Shown piece after piece: positions 12,701 to 24,620 of a stretch of DNA of 64,000 nucleotides (its first letter is position 1; each line of letters starts with the position of its first letter). The position numbers and the translations under genes are program-made. The DNA is from Zeugodacus cucurbitae (taxonomy: Eukaryota > Arthropoda > Insecta > Diptera > Tephritidae). A model generated the notes under the pieces. The model ran no database searches. It was given only the letters and a program-made list of their open reading frames with translations, and was not told where the DNA came from. The stretch is from NCBI RefSeq assembly GCF_028554725.1, contig NC_071668.1:46605732-46669731 (forward strand), given 5' to 3'.

Positions 12701-15700
12701 TTCGAATAGTTGCTCCGCTGCGAGCATTTGAATAAATGAAAATTGTTTGAAATCCAAGCAGCCTTTGATGTTTGTTTATTTTCATTTGTGAAAATATTAA
12801 TTGTGCGCATTTTTCATGAGTCTCACATTTTTCAATAAACATAGAAATTTAATGAACTTTCACTATTCGAATAGTCGACAACGAACGGTTAACCGAATAG
12901 TCGGAAATGAGCGGTTAATCGAATAGTCGATAACTTACGACTATCCGAATAGTGCAAACCGAATATTATTATTCGAATAACACCCTATTCAGTTAATTCG
13001 GTTAGTCGATTAGTCGAATACCAATAGCTCTAATACACATATACTATATATAATATATAAGCACCTCTCATAACACCTAAAATTCACTCTGCACAATTGT
13101 GTCATAACTGTTGTTCTCGGTAATAGCACTCGAAAAAAAAATTAATTTATCTCACTGGACACTTCAGCTAGTGTGAAAATTTTCGTTGAATCAAATTCAA
13201 AGGCACCACAAATGTAAACAGTTCAGGGTAAGTTTTTCACTTAAAATAATTTTTAATTTATGTAAACACACACACACACCCACAGCTGTATGTATGTATG
13301 TGTGTACAGCGGTTTAGCTGCTGCAACAATTCCTTTCTGTGAATGTACTGGGCTGAGTGCTTTGTGCTGGCAGATTAGAGGAGATATCGCACGCCAGACA
13401 TGGGCAGCGACAACAATCCTTGTGTTGGAAGCACAAACAACAACAAAAAACACCCCAGATTGTCAATGCGTTACTTTGATTAATTGTGATGAGCCGCACT
13501 CGGCAGTGGGTTTTGGCTTTATCGCCCAAGTGGGTGCAACCAAAACAACCAAACAAAAAAAACTTGCATATGTGCAAATGGTTGTGCACAAAAAAGCCGA
13601 AAACTAATGCGTTTTTTATTTAATTTAAATTCAATTGAGTAAATTGGCGTGATGAGTGTGTGTCCAATGTCTGAGAGTTTGCGGTTGTACATACTTACAT
13701 ATGTATGTATGGGTAGGAATAAGGATCGGTTGCACACAAGTGCTTCGGACTGTTAAATTGTTCGGCAATAATGAAACAGGTGGTGCATGTAATGATTAAT
13801 GCAGTGGTGGTTTAAAGGGTCAAACGTTAACAGTTAACCAATTTACGCGTGTGCTATACATACAACTGTACCTATTAAAGATGTTCAGATGTAAAATTTG
13901 GTTGCATGGTTTCAAAAAAACGTAATGCCACATATGTAGATATGTATTTGTTATAATAAAATAATAACATATAATTGGGGTACTCACAAGTTGTCGTAAA
14001 GTGTAGTAGAATCAAAGTTTTGAACTTTTACACTTGTTTAAAAAAATTGTTGTTGGATTGCTTACAAAATAAATTTTCACAATTACGACTAAGTGCGCTC
14101 TGTTCGTTGTATATGGAATATTTTAGTTTTTCAGTCAATCCGATTTTTCTACAGATTTATCACAACAAAATTATAACGATTGCTCACAACCATAGTATTT
14201 TCATTTATGACTTATAACTTTATGACAACTTGTGAGTACCCTAAATATATAATTGCAAAAGTTTATGTATGAAAGAGCTCATTCTTAATTATTACAGACT
14301 CAAGAACTTAAGCCCATAAGCCAGCGATATTTATACATATTTTTGGGAATACGTTTTAACGAGATTAGTCAATCCGTTGATATGTTTTTAATCTTTAGGC
14401 AGGATTAATTTACGATGAAATTAATTTCACCTTAGAAGTGAAAAATTCAACTAGTCTGCCCTCTTTTCAGTAAAAGACTGCCCAAATCGGTACTCGTTTA
14501 AAATAATCTTAAACAAGTAAGGAAGGGCTAAGTTCGGGTGTAACCGAACATTTTATACTCTCGCAATTTATTTATTTAACTTTATTTATATTATATAATA
14601 CACAATTTGACCCACATATTCGTCATATATATTTCAACCTAACTTTTGCATGGGAGGTGGGCGTGGTTATTATCCGATTTCTTTTATTTTTGGACTGCAT
14701 TAGGAAGTGGCTAAAAAAAACGACTGCAGAAAGTATGGTTTATATAGCTCTATTGGTTTGCGAGATATGTACAAAAAACTTAGTAGGGGGCGGGGCCATG
14801 CCCACTTCCCAAAAAAAATTACATCCAAATATGCCCCTTCATAGTGTAATCCTTCATACCAAATTTTATTTCCATAGCTTTATTTATGGCTTAGTTATGG
14901 CACTTTATGTGTTTTGGTCCGATTTTGCTCATTTTCGAAAGCAACCTTCCTATGGTGCCAAGAAATAAGTGTGCCAAGTTTCATCAAGATATCTTAATTT
15001 TGACTCAAGTTACAGCTTGCACAGACGGACGGACGGACGGACGGACAGACAGACATTTGGATTTGAACTCCACTCTTCACCCTGATCACTTTGGTATATA
15101 TAACCCTATATCTAACTCGCTTAGTTTTGGGTGTTACAAACAACCGTTATGTGAACAAAACTATAATACTCTCTTTAGCAACATTTGTTGCGAGAGTATA
15201 AAAAGAAAGCACTATAACGACGAATTGACTTAACTTTTTTGTGTAACAACTTTATTGAAAAATAGGTAATAAAAATACTTTGATTTCAAATAGGAGTATC
15301 TACTTGAGAACTACAGACATATGTATATGTTTTGCTGATTAATTTAGTGTTTACTACATGGTGCATATAAATACATATGTATGTTGCTATGTATACCACA
15401 TGTTTATGTGTATGTGTACAATCGTTTATAAATTCCGTATTTAAATCACAAAGCATTGAAACTACGTTCACCACATTATTATCGAAAGTGTCCTTTTCAA
15501 GTACACCGACTATTTTATCAGCATACAAATATCCACATACATAATACATATGTACATACTGAACCACACATGTGTCCAACCATATCAACAATTATTTAAC
15601 TATAATACTTATAAGAAATCAGCGATAGCCTTTAGGAACGTGGCATATATGCATACGTGCTTATATACGTATTATATGTACACATCTAAGTATGTGTAGA

Positions 15701-18700
15701 CATTGATAATTATTTGTATGTAGGTATGCACTTTTAACCGGTCACCTTCCATACAAATTACCATTTAATTTTACTTAACTTCCTTTTGTGCCGAAGGAAG
15801 TGCTAACATATCTCACATCTTCAGCTCGTCTTGGCACGCAGCACGGGTATTTTTGTGCATTATTCGGATATACATACATACATACATGCATATAAAAGCA
15901 TCATATTAAACATTTAAGAGCGTACGGACAAGATTCATTTGTTCATACACACACGCACTTACTTGCATATGTACATATATCTTAAGATGACTTTTAGTGG
16001 CAGGTGGTATTTTTTAAAAACCAAAATTCGGTTTCCTCACTCAATTGTACGCTTTGTTTTTAACTCCGTCCTGTTGCGTTACATTTCGATTTCACCAGCT
16101 GCCTGCGACGAAGGATGACTATAGCAGGCATTAAAAAATATCTTTCAGCTTCGCTTTTATGTTTAACGCCAACGTATTGTACATTTGTTGACTTTTTGAT
16201 TTTCATTGTGGTTGTTGTTGTTGAGTGTTTTTTATTTCAACTCTTGCTGGACATTGTCTCTTGCTAGCAGTCGAGCGCACTGAACACTGAGTTTCCTGCA
16301 GAACTAGTCCGATTCAAATGAGTTGCAGTCCACCGGCCCGGCAATAAAAAGTCAAATCCGTCACGTGTATAGTATGTTATTGCATGTACATACATATATT
16401 TGTATAAAAGCGTATGTGACTACTCGTATTTTTATTGCCACATTGGTGGGCATTGCTTAAGCTGAAAGAAGTTCAGTTAGCAGCAGAGTTATCCTAACTC
16501 GTGGCATTGACGCTTGCACTGCGTGGTTCAGTAGACCGGACATTTGCAGCTGTCCATTGGAGCGCCGCATCAATGTCATGCCGCCACGTTGTGCACGTTC
16601 TTAAAGTCAATTGGTGCGTTTTTTCTTCATTTATTGTATTCATTGCAGCTAAAGCAATCAGCGGTTGCTTTCAATCGAATAAATTATGCAAGAAATCGCT
16701 CGAAAATTATATGAGAAATTAACCATTGCTCACGCTAATTTTACGAAAGTTGTATATCGGAAATGAGGAGTGACAACAAGCATTTTAATTTCCCTGACAC
16801 AATCTTACATAAATGTAAAATATCATAGAAATAAGGAGAGACATTTGTATGCATACCATTTTCCTAATTAATAAAGAAGACGGTTAACAAAAAATAGGAC
16901 GATTGAAGCACGATTTTGTTTTTTTATTTAAAAAATCCGGTAATTCTATATGTGCAGGCATTGAAAATGTCTACATGTGTAGAATACACTTTTTGTTTTT
17001 ATAAAAATATTTTTTTTTTTTTTAGTTTTCGTTAGTTTCTTCTCTCTCTCTATCTCTCGCGTGCTCACTGTACTTTAAAATAAAAAATATGAATAATGAA
17101 TATTTGAGTCAGTTTTGAAATCGTGTATTATTTCAAAGTATTCTGAAGTACACACCAATATAAATATAAGAAACAACAGCATCACCATAATGAACCACTT
17201 GAAACTGAGACCCTTCCCATAACAGCAAGTATTTATGGCAAAAGTAAGTGCATTGCATGAAGTTGTTGCTGGTTGCTTTCGGTTAATTTTTTAAGTAATT
17301 TATGTTTCAATTTTAAATGGAAATGAACAGTAGAGAACACTTAGCCCTTATATTAAGCTTCTTCATGTATAAAATTAAAAAAAAAACATAAATTACTTAA
17401 ATGCATACACGAGTGATATTATTAGTATTAGTGTGTTTTCCCCTTACATCCGGTTTTAAGTGTTATTTGTTTCAAAATCAGCATATTTTCTTCATTGAAC
17501 CATTTGGAACATCCAGAACTTTTATTGAATATGTAGATTTGGTTAAGAACGATTCAGAGCGACTAAAATGAGATAAATAGGAAGAGTTCATATGGAAAAA
17601 CAATTGTACATTGTCTACAGGTTAAAGCTTTTAATCCTAAGTGAACCAAAGAAGCCCTTAACCCTATATATACCACTGTGGTGGAAGATTGATGGTCTGA
17701 GTCGTATTTTCTTTTTATAATATTGTGCAAATTGTTCACAAAAATTATAAAATGGATGGTATTAGTATTTGGATATACTTAAAAATAAAATTAATTTTTA
17801 TTTGAGTCCATATATAAACTGGATATTTATGTAGTAGAATGATCTAAAAGAGTAAGACAAGGAAAAAGTTAGGATATTGGATTAGGCCGGACTTCAATGC
17901 TATAGAAAATGTATGTATGCAGTGATATCAAACCACAAATAGCATAAAAAACATTAAAAAATTTTGAATGATTTTTGGGCTGGACGCTTGATATACAACC
18001 CCAAAGTAGCGATCTCACAAACTGGGGGAAAAGTATGCAGCGAAGTTGTGAACGAATAACTAAAAATAGTGAATTTAGTGCAAATTATTAACCAAGTCAA
18101 CTATTTCATGCCATTTAATTATCATTTGTATACTTTTTTTCATATTTATGTAAATTAAGTTCTCCCAGCTACCAGTTGTTTCGTGATGTTTTCGTCTATT
18201 TTTATTGTTAATCGAATATTTACTGTTTAAAATACAATTGAAATATATCGAAAAATCAAATTAGTTTTATTTAATTATGAAGATTAATTTAAAAAAAAAG
18301 TTTTCCAAAGTACGAAATCTACAATACGATTTATGGCGGTTTTCAGAGTAACAAACTTAGGAGTTAATACGATTTCACTGTGTATTTACTTAAATATTTA
18401 AGACATTTAATTTTTAAGAACAGTAGACTACATAAAGTCAATTAAAGTACTTTATCTCCTTTTCAAAGTTAGACTAAAAAGAAAGAATGGATGGAGACGA
18501 GTAAAAAGTATGTGTGTAAGTGTGTTTTTATGTAGGACAATAATTTGAGTAATTCCTCTTCGCGTTCACTTGGAGGAGGTTTGCCACATGTTTACGAATC
18601 ATTAATCCGCTGTCTTTAAGAGTTAAAACGCGCAGATGCAAACGCATAAAAGACAAAGGCCCCCATTTGCAGCTGCTGAAGATGAGCGCCGAAAGTGAGT

Positions 18701-21700
18701 TCTCCGACAGAACGTGTCCCGCAAAAAGGAAAGACGCAAACCGAAGTGTGCTTAATAATTGTGTACAAAAAGGAAGACAAAAAACCAGAGCACAATTTAA
18801 AAAAACGAACAGTATACCTGAGCTCCATATACCATACCATATACAACAACTACAACCAATGCGTGTGTGTATAAGTATGTATTTGAAACATGATTTTTTA
18901 ATGCTCAATTCAAAATGAAACAGATGTTGAACAGACTACACGATCGATACCATCGCTTCATTATACGCGCAGCACCATCATATGTAGAGACAACCGCTGC
19001 AGCAACAACAATGCTTTGCAGCGTAAATACCCATACATATTTAGAGTGAAAATAAATTTCAAGACAAAACTGTCCAAAGCATTGATAATGTCGATGATTT
19101 TACAAAATTCCAAAAACGTGTTCACTCGTCAAAGCGGAATTCTATTAAAAATGGCTGTTATCCTCGCAAGAGTCCCGCACATCGGTGTGAGTGTATTGAT
19201 CGCACCGCACACCTACGCCAATGTAATGCACGCATGTGTGTATAATGCTTTACATACATGTGTATGTATGGTGTGTATTTACAGCGATTTATCCTTGAAA
19301 TTAGTGGTGCCCAACGATCCTCAGCCGTGACAATGCAGAAAAGACTGTACCAATCGGTTTAGTTATCAACGTTTGTATACACACATATGTATGTATATGT
19401 GTATGTGTATAGATAGATTCTTTAGAAACCTATCAGCATTGTCTTTCATTTTCTTTTCTCCTGCCATATTTATCGCGTCGACCGATCGAGGGTGAAAATC
19501 CTTGGCAACTTGTTCGGTGCAGTTAAATCTCTGAAGCAGATGTTTTCTTTTGGACGCACCATCCTCTATGACTGTAAGCACATAGAGTACATACAAATGT
19601 GTTTGTGCAATAGAAAAATGTGTTGGAATTTCAAATAGGCAAACAGGATGTCAATAGTGTGCATGCGTAACGTATACGCATTTGAAAGGATACGTTCGAG
19701 GCAAAGTAAATATCATATAACCATTAAACAGGTAGGTAGCGTATGCATGGTGCATAGCATAAATAGTTTGAGATTTCAGGGGGGAAATGTACTACCTGAG
19801 GGCACTAACACTTCTACATGTCCGTATCCTGTTCGCTGGCTGGTTCCAGTTTCATGCCTATTGTAGAAGCAGCAGTTGCATAGGATATTTATGGATACAA
19901 TCAATTTATTTCTTTATAAAGCAGGAGAAAAGTAGCATTATAGAGAAATATTTTAGTATTTTTAAAGGAATCATCCTGTTTTTGTGTTCTATGTTGTTCA
20001 AGAGTGCAAAAGGCCGTTCTAATATTAAAAATATTTTAGGAAAAAAATTTATAAAATTATGTTTTTTTAATATTTTACATGCAGTGAGTTGCATATATTC
20101 AACATTTTCCGATTTCCTACTCGATTTTTCTCCTATAATTGCTGCAATAATGAGAGAGGTCTGATTCGGAAATTAACGAATTGGCTCCCCCTTGTGCATG
20201 ATAAAGACAGCTGTCAAACATCCATCCGCATTTGGCTTTTGGGTTCATTCAAATCGGCCAACTTATTAGCATCTTTGTTGTCCCGTTCCGCTCACTTTGG
20301 GCATTTTCTGTTTTCATTATTTGTCAAGGTAAATAATAATAAATTTGTGATTATTGCAAGTATTAATTGGACCCCATTTTATACCTAAAACTATAATTGT
20401 ACATTGAAAAACGAAGTAGAAGGTATTTTCAAATCCGCTACTACTCTATATGCATGGTATATTCTCAAAAATAAGTCCAAAAATAATGCATTGGGTGTTA
20501 CTATGATTTCTCCCGCAAGCAATTTTAAAAAATTTTAAAATATTATTACATACTTATGTACATATAGTATGTACATATGCAAATGTAGATATTTGTGTAT
20601 TCACATGCAACGCATACAGGTCGAAATGCAAATGCTTTGAAATTTGCGAAATTTGCGGTTTGAAAGTGAGAAGTGACTATAATCGTTCACAGACCACAAA
20701 ATTGTGGTTCTCCTCAACGAAAATAAATTTATGATGTTGTGTATTGTTTGAATATATTTTAAAGAACACATGAAGCTGTAAAATAAAAAAAATATATTTG
20801 AAAAAAGTAAAAAGCTCTTTAAAGCTAATTTTGGCAAGGCTTTACAGCTTCCTGAGATGTAATTTTTGCATTTTCTATTTTGTATATACAAAAATATGCA
20901 CATCATTGTATAAAGTTATATTGTGTAGCTAACAAAATATTTTATAAACTTTTTAATTACAAAAACACAAAAAATAAAAATCGTACTAACTTTTTAAGGG
21001 CTTACAACTGCATTTAAGTTGCATGTAAATAAACATATTACAGCATCACAATTTATTATTTCATACAGTGTACTTATACACCGTGTAACAAAAGTTTGCA
21101 CACCAAAAGTGTTGCATACATATTCAATATTCTATTTATGACATCATTGTTTTAACTAATAAGATCACCAAACCTTTAGAATCTTGTATTCAATTTGAAA
21201 AATAACAAAAATCTATGCGAAAAAAATGTATAAATTTTTGTCAAAATTTTTAATACTGCTAACGCTAGCTTAAGAGTTATGCTCTGTATAATATGCTATT
21301 CAAAGTTTCCTACGATTTGCCTGCACAGTACTCATATGCACATACCAAGCCTCTGTGGCTAAGTGTGCTATTGCACTTTTGCTGTTACGAGAACTTCAAC
21401 TTGTATGCCTTTTGCCATTTACACTCTACTTTGGTCTCATTTATATTTGAAAACATGCTCTACTTACCCATAAAGCAATGCCGCTCCTGCAATGCCGCCA
21501 CCACATTGTGCCGTTATGTACATGGCAGCACGAATTGGTGATATGGCTCGAATGATGCATGCTGCCAATGTTACAGCCGGATTTATGTGGGCACCTGTTA
21601 ATGAGTGGTAATAAAAATTGTAATTAGAATAAAAATCAGAAGTATGCTACATGCGACGATTCGAGGTAATCATGAGAGGATATGTGTACAATTACAGATA

Positions 21701-24620
21701 TTTAAAGAATAAAAAAAAATAAATAAAGAAAGTTCGGAAATAGTCAATATTCAAGGTGTTGATATATTAATTAAAGCTTAATTTATTTATTGTACATGAA
21801 AAAAAGCCGATGGGATTCAAAATCGATGGGTTCCAAATAGCATTCTATGCAAGTTAAGCGTGATTGTAGTCTGATTTATTTTATTTTAAATTTTGATATT
21901 GAGAATGTCAGTCATCAAATTATTCAAATAATTTGTGAAATATAAATTTTTAACTTTCAAAAGTTGTAAGAAGATACAATTGGTTGTCAGTAATTGTTCC
22001 ATTATCTCATTTTTGAAATATTATATTATATATGTATATATATGATGTTTCTATATTTAAAATACCCAATTTAAAGCATTTAGTGTGAAATAATCAGACC
22101 ATGGATCATAGACTCAAATCATGACAAAGCTTTAATTAGTAAATAATATTTAATCCAATTGTTGCAAATAAATGCTCAAACAACAGCACTATCCCCAATC
22201 GAATGATATCCGGTCCCCAGACAATTGTGCAAAGATGCAAAACTATCTCGAGACAAGTTATCGCACTTCTTTATGACGATTTAAAGTAACTACATATTTA
22301 CATGAATCCGCAAATGTACGTATGTACATATATTTGTTTGCGAAGCATATGTATACAAAACTTTTGACTGCCACCTACCCGATATGTGTATAAAGCACTG
22401 TGTTAATGCAGCCATAGCCAATCCAGAAGCCAAAGCGGTAGCCAGCAGCACTGAAGAAACGCTGGCACCAACGCCAGCACCGGCTGCCGCCCCACAAACG
22501 ATGAACACGTAGAAAAATGACGCCAGACATTCGCTGATGATCGATCTGTGAGGGGGGAAAGAACAACAAAAGCTCAAGTTGAAGTAAGAGTCAAACAAAT
22601 TTACATATGCTATAAAATAACTATAATAATTGATAGCTTTATACATAAATATAAACATAAACGTCCTACTATGTGCAGATGTAAATAAAAATATAATAAA
22701 GCTTAATGTAATCGCTTAAAACAAGCACAAATGGCGGTGTGGTACAATAATTAAGCATGATTTCGTTGCGATTAAAACTAAGTTGTAACATTTATACATA
22801 GAAATATATTAACATATTTATTTCGAGTGTCTTCTATATGCATGTGCCTATACACTTAAGTGCACGCTTAAATACAAGTATCCACAGATTCGTATACACA
22901 TACATACATACACAACAGGCATGTACTTATGCTTAAGTAAATACAAATATGCAGCTGTTTTCAAGCAGCGTTGGAGTGTCACTCGATTTTTTTATTGTTG
23001 TTGTCAGTATCGAAATGCTCGCCCCACAAGGAGTCTTGACGGGTTCAAGTTTTTGGTGCGAAAAAAATGACTACACCAACAACAACAAAGTAAACAAAAA
23101 ATATGTGCGCCATCGTTTCGCTTCTGCTGTACGGTATTTTTTACTGGAAAATTGGGTGCAACAGCTGCAAATGATAGTGACATTCAACTATAAGTGAAGC
23201 CCCAGTAACAAGCCGGCCAGTCACTGCAAAGTACATGCATATGTATGTGCATATGTGGTTGTTAATGTGTGCCGCTGTGTGAAGAGCGGGACTCCTTCGG
23301 AAATTCATTGAAAAATTAATATCTTCGCTGACACATTAAACATGTTCAATATATAACCTCAAAGAAATACAAAATGAGATGGTGTAGTATATGTACATAT
23401 GTTTTGTGTTAGTAAACATTAAATTAATTCGAAGAAAGAACTTTGTTCTAAAGGACCGTAAAAATAAGTGATTTGTCAAATGTAAAAAATCTCAGCTTTT
23501 TACACTACACTTATAAACTAATACAACTAAAATATAGAATTAACTTAAAATATTTAATAATGTTATTTTGTATATTACTTTTTTATAAAATTTATACATA
23601 TGTATAATATTATCTGTGACATTTTTTGTACATTTCCATATACAGTGTGAACTTCCCTAACTCGAATCACCATAATCCACAAAAAAATCGAGTTAGAGAG
23701 ACTTCTGAGTTTCGGATGATAATTTGTATGAAATTTGACTTCTATATCCTATCCAAGAGCTCTATTTATGGAGAACTTTGAGTTATAGAAGTTCGAGTTA
23801 TGGAAGTTCAACTGTATGTAAATATGTCAAGATTTTTTTAAAAAATCAATTGAAGTAGAGTATTTGCTGCAAAAAATATATAAACAATATTATTTCCTTT
23901 CAATTCTAAATTGTAAATGTATTTCAGTGTTTCACTTCAATTAAAAAATATAACCCTAAACAATTTATTAAAATTATAAATACAAATATGAAACAAGTCA
24001 AATACGAATTACGATAGCCCAGGAATGATTTCAAAATAAGATAATATAGTCCTAAATGAATTATTAAAAAAAAAAAAAATGAAACAAGTCTAATTACGAA
24101 AGCCTAGAAATGATTTTTTATTGAAACAATTTCTGGTTAATACATAAATTTTACTATTATATGATGCTTCTCTTATTATAAATCTTTACAACAGTAGTAA
24201 TATAAATGATTTATATACATATATTAAAAGTTACAAGCTCTCATATAAAACAAAGCATTAATAGTTCAAAATAATAAAATGTGAAATTCATCAGTTACGA
24301 CTACAAATAAATGATGTATTCAAGTGATATTCATTCTTTCAATTATATGCCTACATACATACGTATTTATGCGTATTACTAATCATAAAATCTGAAATAA
24401 AATTTGTTTATTTATTTTGTGATAAAACGCACCTCCAGAATTCCAAAGTCCGTACTTCGCCCTGCATATTGCGTTTCGGTTGCAGGGTGCTTGAAAGCCG
24501 GTTGTTGATGGCATTGCCATGCGAGTCTTTTCGCATCGCTTCCAGACGCTCGAAAAGTGACATAATGTGATAGTCAATGTTGTGCTCCAACGGTATTGTG
24601 TGTAAACTTTCGTCAGTCAT
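170..24620 (-). CDS. bib: big brain (bib), MIP/aquaporin-family neurogenic protein, exons 1-4 (3' part outside window)
   Basis: Bib is a plasma-membrane protein of the major intrinsic protein family that acts with Notch/Delta signalling in lateral inhibition of neural fate. I join exons 24433-24620, 22379-22545, 21468-21594 and 170-377. Every junction has GT/AG ends and the phases agree, giving 230 codons with no stop. The N terminus (MTDESLHT, then a stretch ending LEFWR) is very close to Drosophila Bib. The first transmembrane helices follow, then the first NPA box (HINPAV, about residues 121-126), then further helices. The second NPA box and the long glutamine-rich cytoplasmic tail of Bib are not present and should lie left of base 1. 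The start ATG is at 24620. The 21-kb third intron carries several transposons. Identity is secure; the 5' UTR and promoter are not located. Confidence 0.93.
378..884 (-). other. bib intron 3, segment next to exon 4
   Basis: AT-rich intron DNA with short TA runs near 590-615. I see no gene, RNA or repeat family here. Confidence 0.6.
896..5094 (-). mobile_element. RTE-like non-LTR retrotransposon copy 1, 5' truncated, interrupted by copy 2
   Basis: The minus strand codes for the C-terminal half of an APE endonuclease (SDHYLV motif), a full reverse transcriptase with the AYADD catalytic box (about 3375-3405), and the C-terminal region with [11 protein letters not shown]. It ends in a GAA-type 3' tail (TTC repeats at 896-907 on +). 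The 11-bp sequence TTTAGATAAAT lies at both edges (885-895 and 5095-5105) and is a clear target site duplication. The start is lost, so this copy is dead-on-arrival. The short 3' end with a microsatellite-like tail and the APE-RT order fit the RTE clade (established knowledge); the clade call itself is inference. The reading frame breaks at 3182-3195, where copy 2 is inserted, and resumes at about 1510. It lies in bib intron 3 in the sense orientation. Confidence 0.88.
1524..3181 (-). mobile_element. RTE-like copy 2 nested inside copy 1, internally deleted
   Basis: This is a second copy of the same family, inserted in the coding region of copy 1 just after the codons for VDNFV. The target site AGACGAAATTATCT is present at 1510-1523 and again at 3182-3195. 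The copy is 5' truncated near the end of the endonuclease. It has lost about 60 bp after the SD codons of the endonuclease (near 3033). It has also lost about 700 bp covering the whole catalytic reverse transcriptase core, with the junction near 2327-2332. A 414-codon open frame (1555-2799) bridges the core deletion in frame. It ends at its 3' side in a run of TTC on + (GAA on the coding strand). Confidence 0.88.
5106..7399. other. bib intron 3, no recognised feature
   Basis: AT-rich intron sequence. Small open frames occur at 6342-7294 but none shows a recognisable domain or coding-like composition. Confidence 0.55.
7400..7725 (-). pseudogene. C-terminal remnant of a Jockey/R1/I-type non-LTR retrotransposon
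   Basis: On the minus strand a stretch reads [20 protein letters not shown], followed by KHFLLQCPF. This is the Cys-Cys-His-Cys tail with spacing C-x2-C...H-x4-C found after the RNase H domain of Jockey/I/R1-type elements. Stops follow at once and no reverse transcriptase is next to it, so it is an old fragment. Confidence 0.6.
7726..12521. other. bib intron 3, no recognised gene
   Basis: AT-rich DNA with a TA dinucleotide run at 9763-9794 and many copies of the short palindrome ACATATGTATGT. I could support no gene or repeat family here. Confidence 0.5.
12530..13032. mobile_element. hAT-like MITE with palindromic ATTCGAATAG repeats
   Basis: A 503-bp non-coding element. Its ends, CAGGGCTCT on the left and the complement of TAGAGCTAT on the right, are imperfect inverted repeats of hAT style. 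The 8-bp sequence ATACACAT flanks it at 12522-12529 and 13033-13040, the target duplication length of hAT transposons. The inside is made of repeated TATTCGAATAG and ACCGAATAGTCG motifs in both orientations, so nearly the whole element can fold back. No open frame of note. Confidence 0.82.
13041..14513. other. bib intron 3, no recognised feature
   Basis: Intron DNA. Small overlapping open frames at 13290-13607 on both strands have no recognisable domain. A short inverted pair, GGGTACTCACAAGTTGTC (13978-13995) and its near complement (about 14222-14240), may bound a small unnamed MITE. Confidence 0.45.
14514..15204 (+). mobile_element. DINE-1-like interspersed repeat, copy A
   Basis: It starts CAAGTAAGGAAGGGCTAAGT, followed by a TCGGGTGTAACCGA inverted motif and TATACTCTCGCAA. 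It contains GTGGGCGTGG and GGGCGGGGCCATGCCCAC blocks and a (GGAC)n/(AGAC)n run at 15023-15053. It ends in a hairpin made of TACTCTCTTTAGCAACA and TGTTGCGAGAGTATA. This layout (terminal hairpin, CCGTCTGTCC-type run, ACGCCCAC blocks) parallels Drosophila INE-1/DINE-1 elements, which are regarded as non-autonomous Helentrons; assigning this family there is inference. Confidence 0.7.
15205..21467. other. bib intron 3, segment next to exon 3
   Basis: About 6 kb of AT-rich intron with frequent ACATACATATGTATGT-like motifs. Open frames here (for example near 18528-18918 and 19016-19330) overlap on opposite strands and resemble nothing I know. Confidence 0.45.
21468..21594 (-). CDS. bib: bib coding exon 3 (first NPA loop)
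   Basis: Acceptor AACAG, donor GTAAGT. The product reads [20 protein letters not shown] and continues into the third helix with the [14 protein letters not shown] turn. It contains the first MIP signature box. It is partly hidden in simple translations because both ends are split codons. Confidence 0.92.
21595..22378. other. bib intron 2
   Basis: A 784-bp intron between exons 2 and 3; AT-rich, no feature seen. Confidence 0.7.
22379..22545 (-). CDS. bib: bib coding exon 2 (first membrane segments)
   Basis: Acceptor CACAG, donor GTAGGT. It codes for the first two hydrophobic helices, including the glycine/alanine-rich run typical of Bib ([14 protein letters not shown]), and stops one base into the glycine before the first NPA loop. 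Confidence 0.93.
22546..24432. other. bib intron 1
   Basis: A 1.9-kb intron holding one pogo-like MITE (23641-23816). Otherwise AT-rich, with a duplicated motif near 24000 and 24080 (GAAACAAGTC followed by TACGA and CCTAG/CCCAG). Confidence 0.6.
23641..23816. mobile_element. pogo-like MITE, copy 1
   Basis: A 176-bp palindromic element starting TACAGTGTGAACTTCCCTAA and ending TGGAAGTTCAACTGTA. The ends are inverted repeats beginning CAGT and flanked by TA, as in the pogo/Tigger branch of Tc1/mariner. No coding capacity. Four relatives lie at 34608, 50441, 59256 and 62290. Confidence 0.75.
24433..24620 (-). CDS. bib: bib coding exon 1
   Basis: It begins with the ATG and codes for the cytoplasmic N terminus of 62 residues plus two bases. 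It ends at a GTGCGT donor after the FW-R codon, which is completed by the next exon. Confidence 0.93.

Noticed and set aside
13290..13607. Overlapping open frames on both strands near 13.3-13.7 kb
   Set aside because: No recognisable domain; length is not exceptional for this much scanned sequence, and they overlap on opposite strands.
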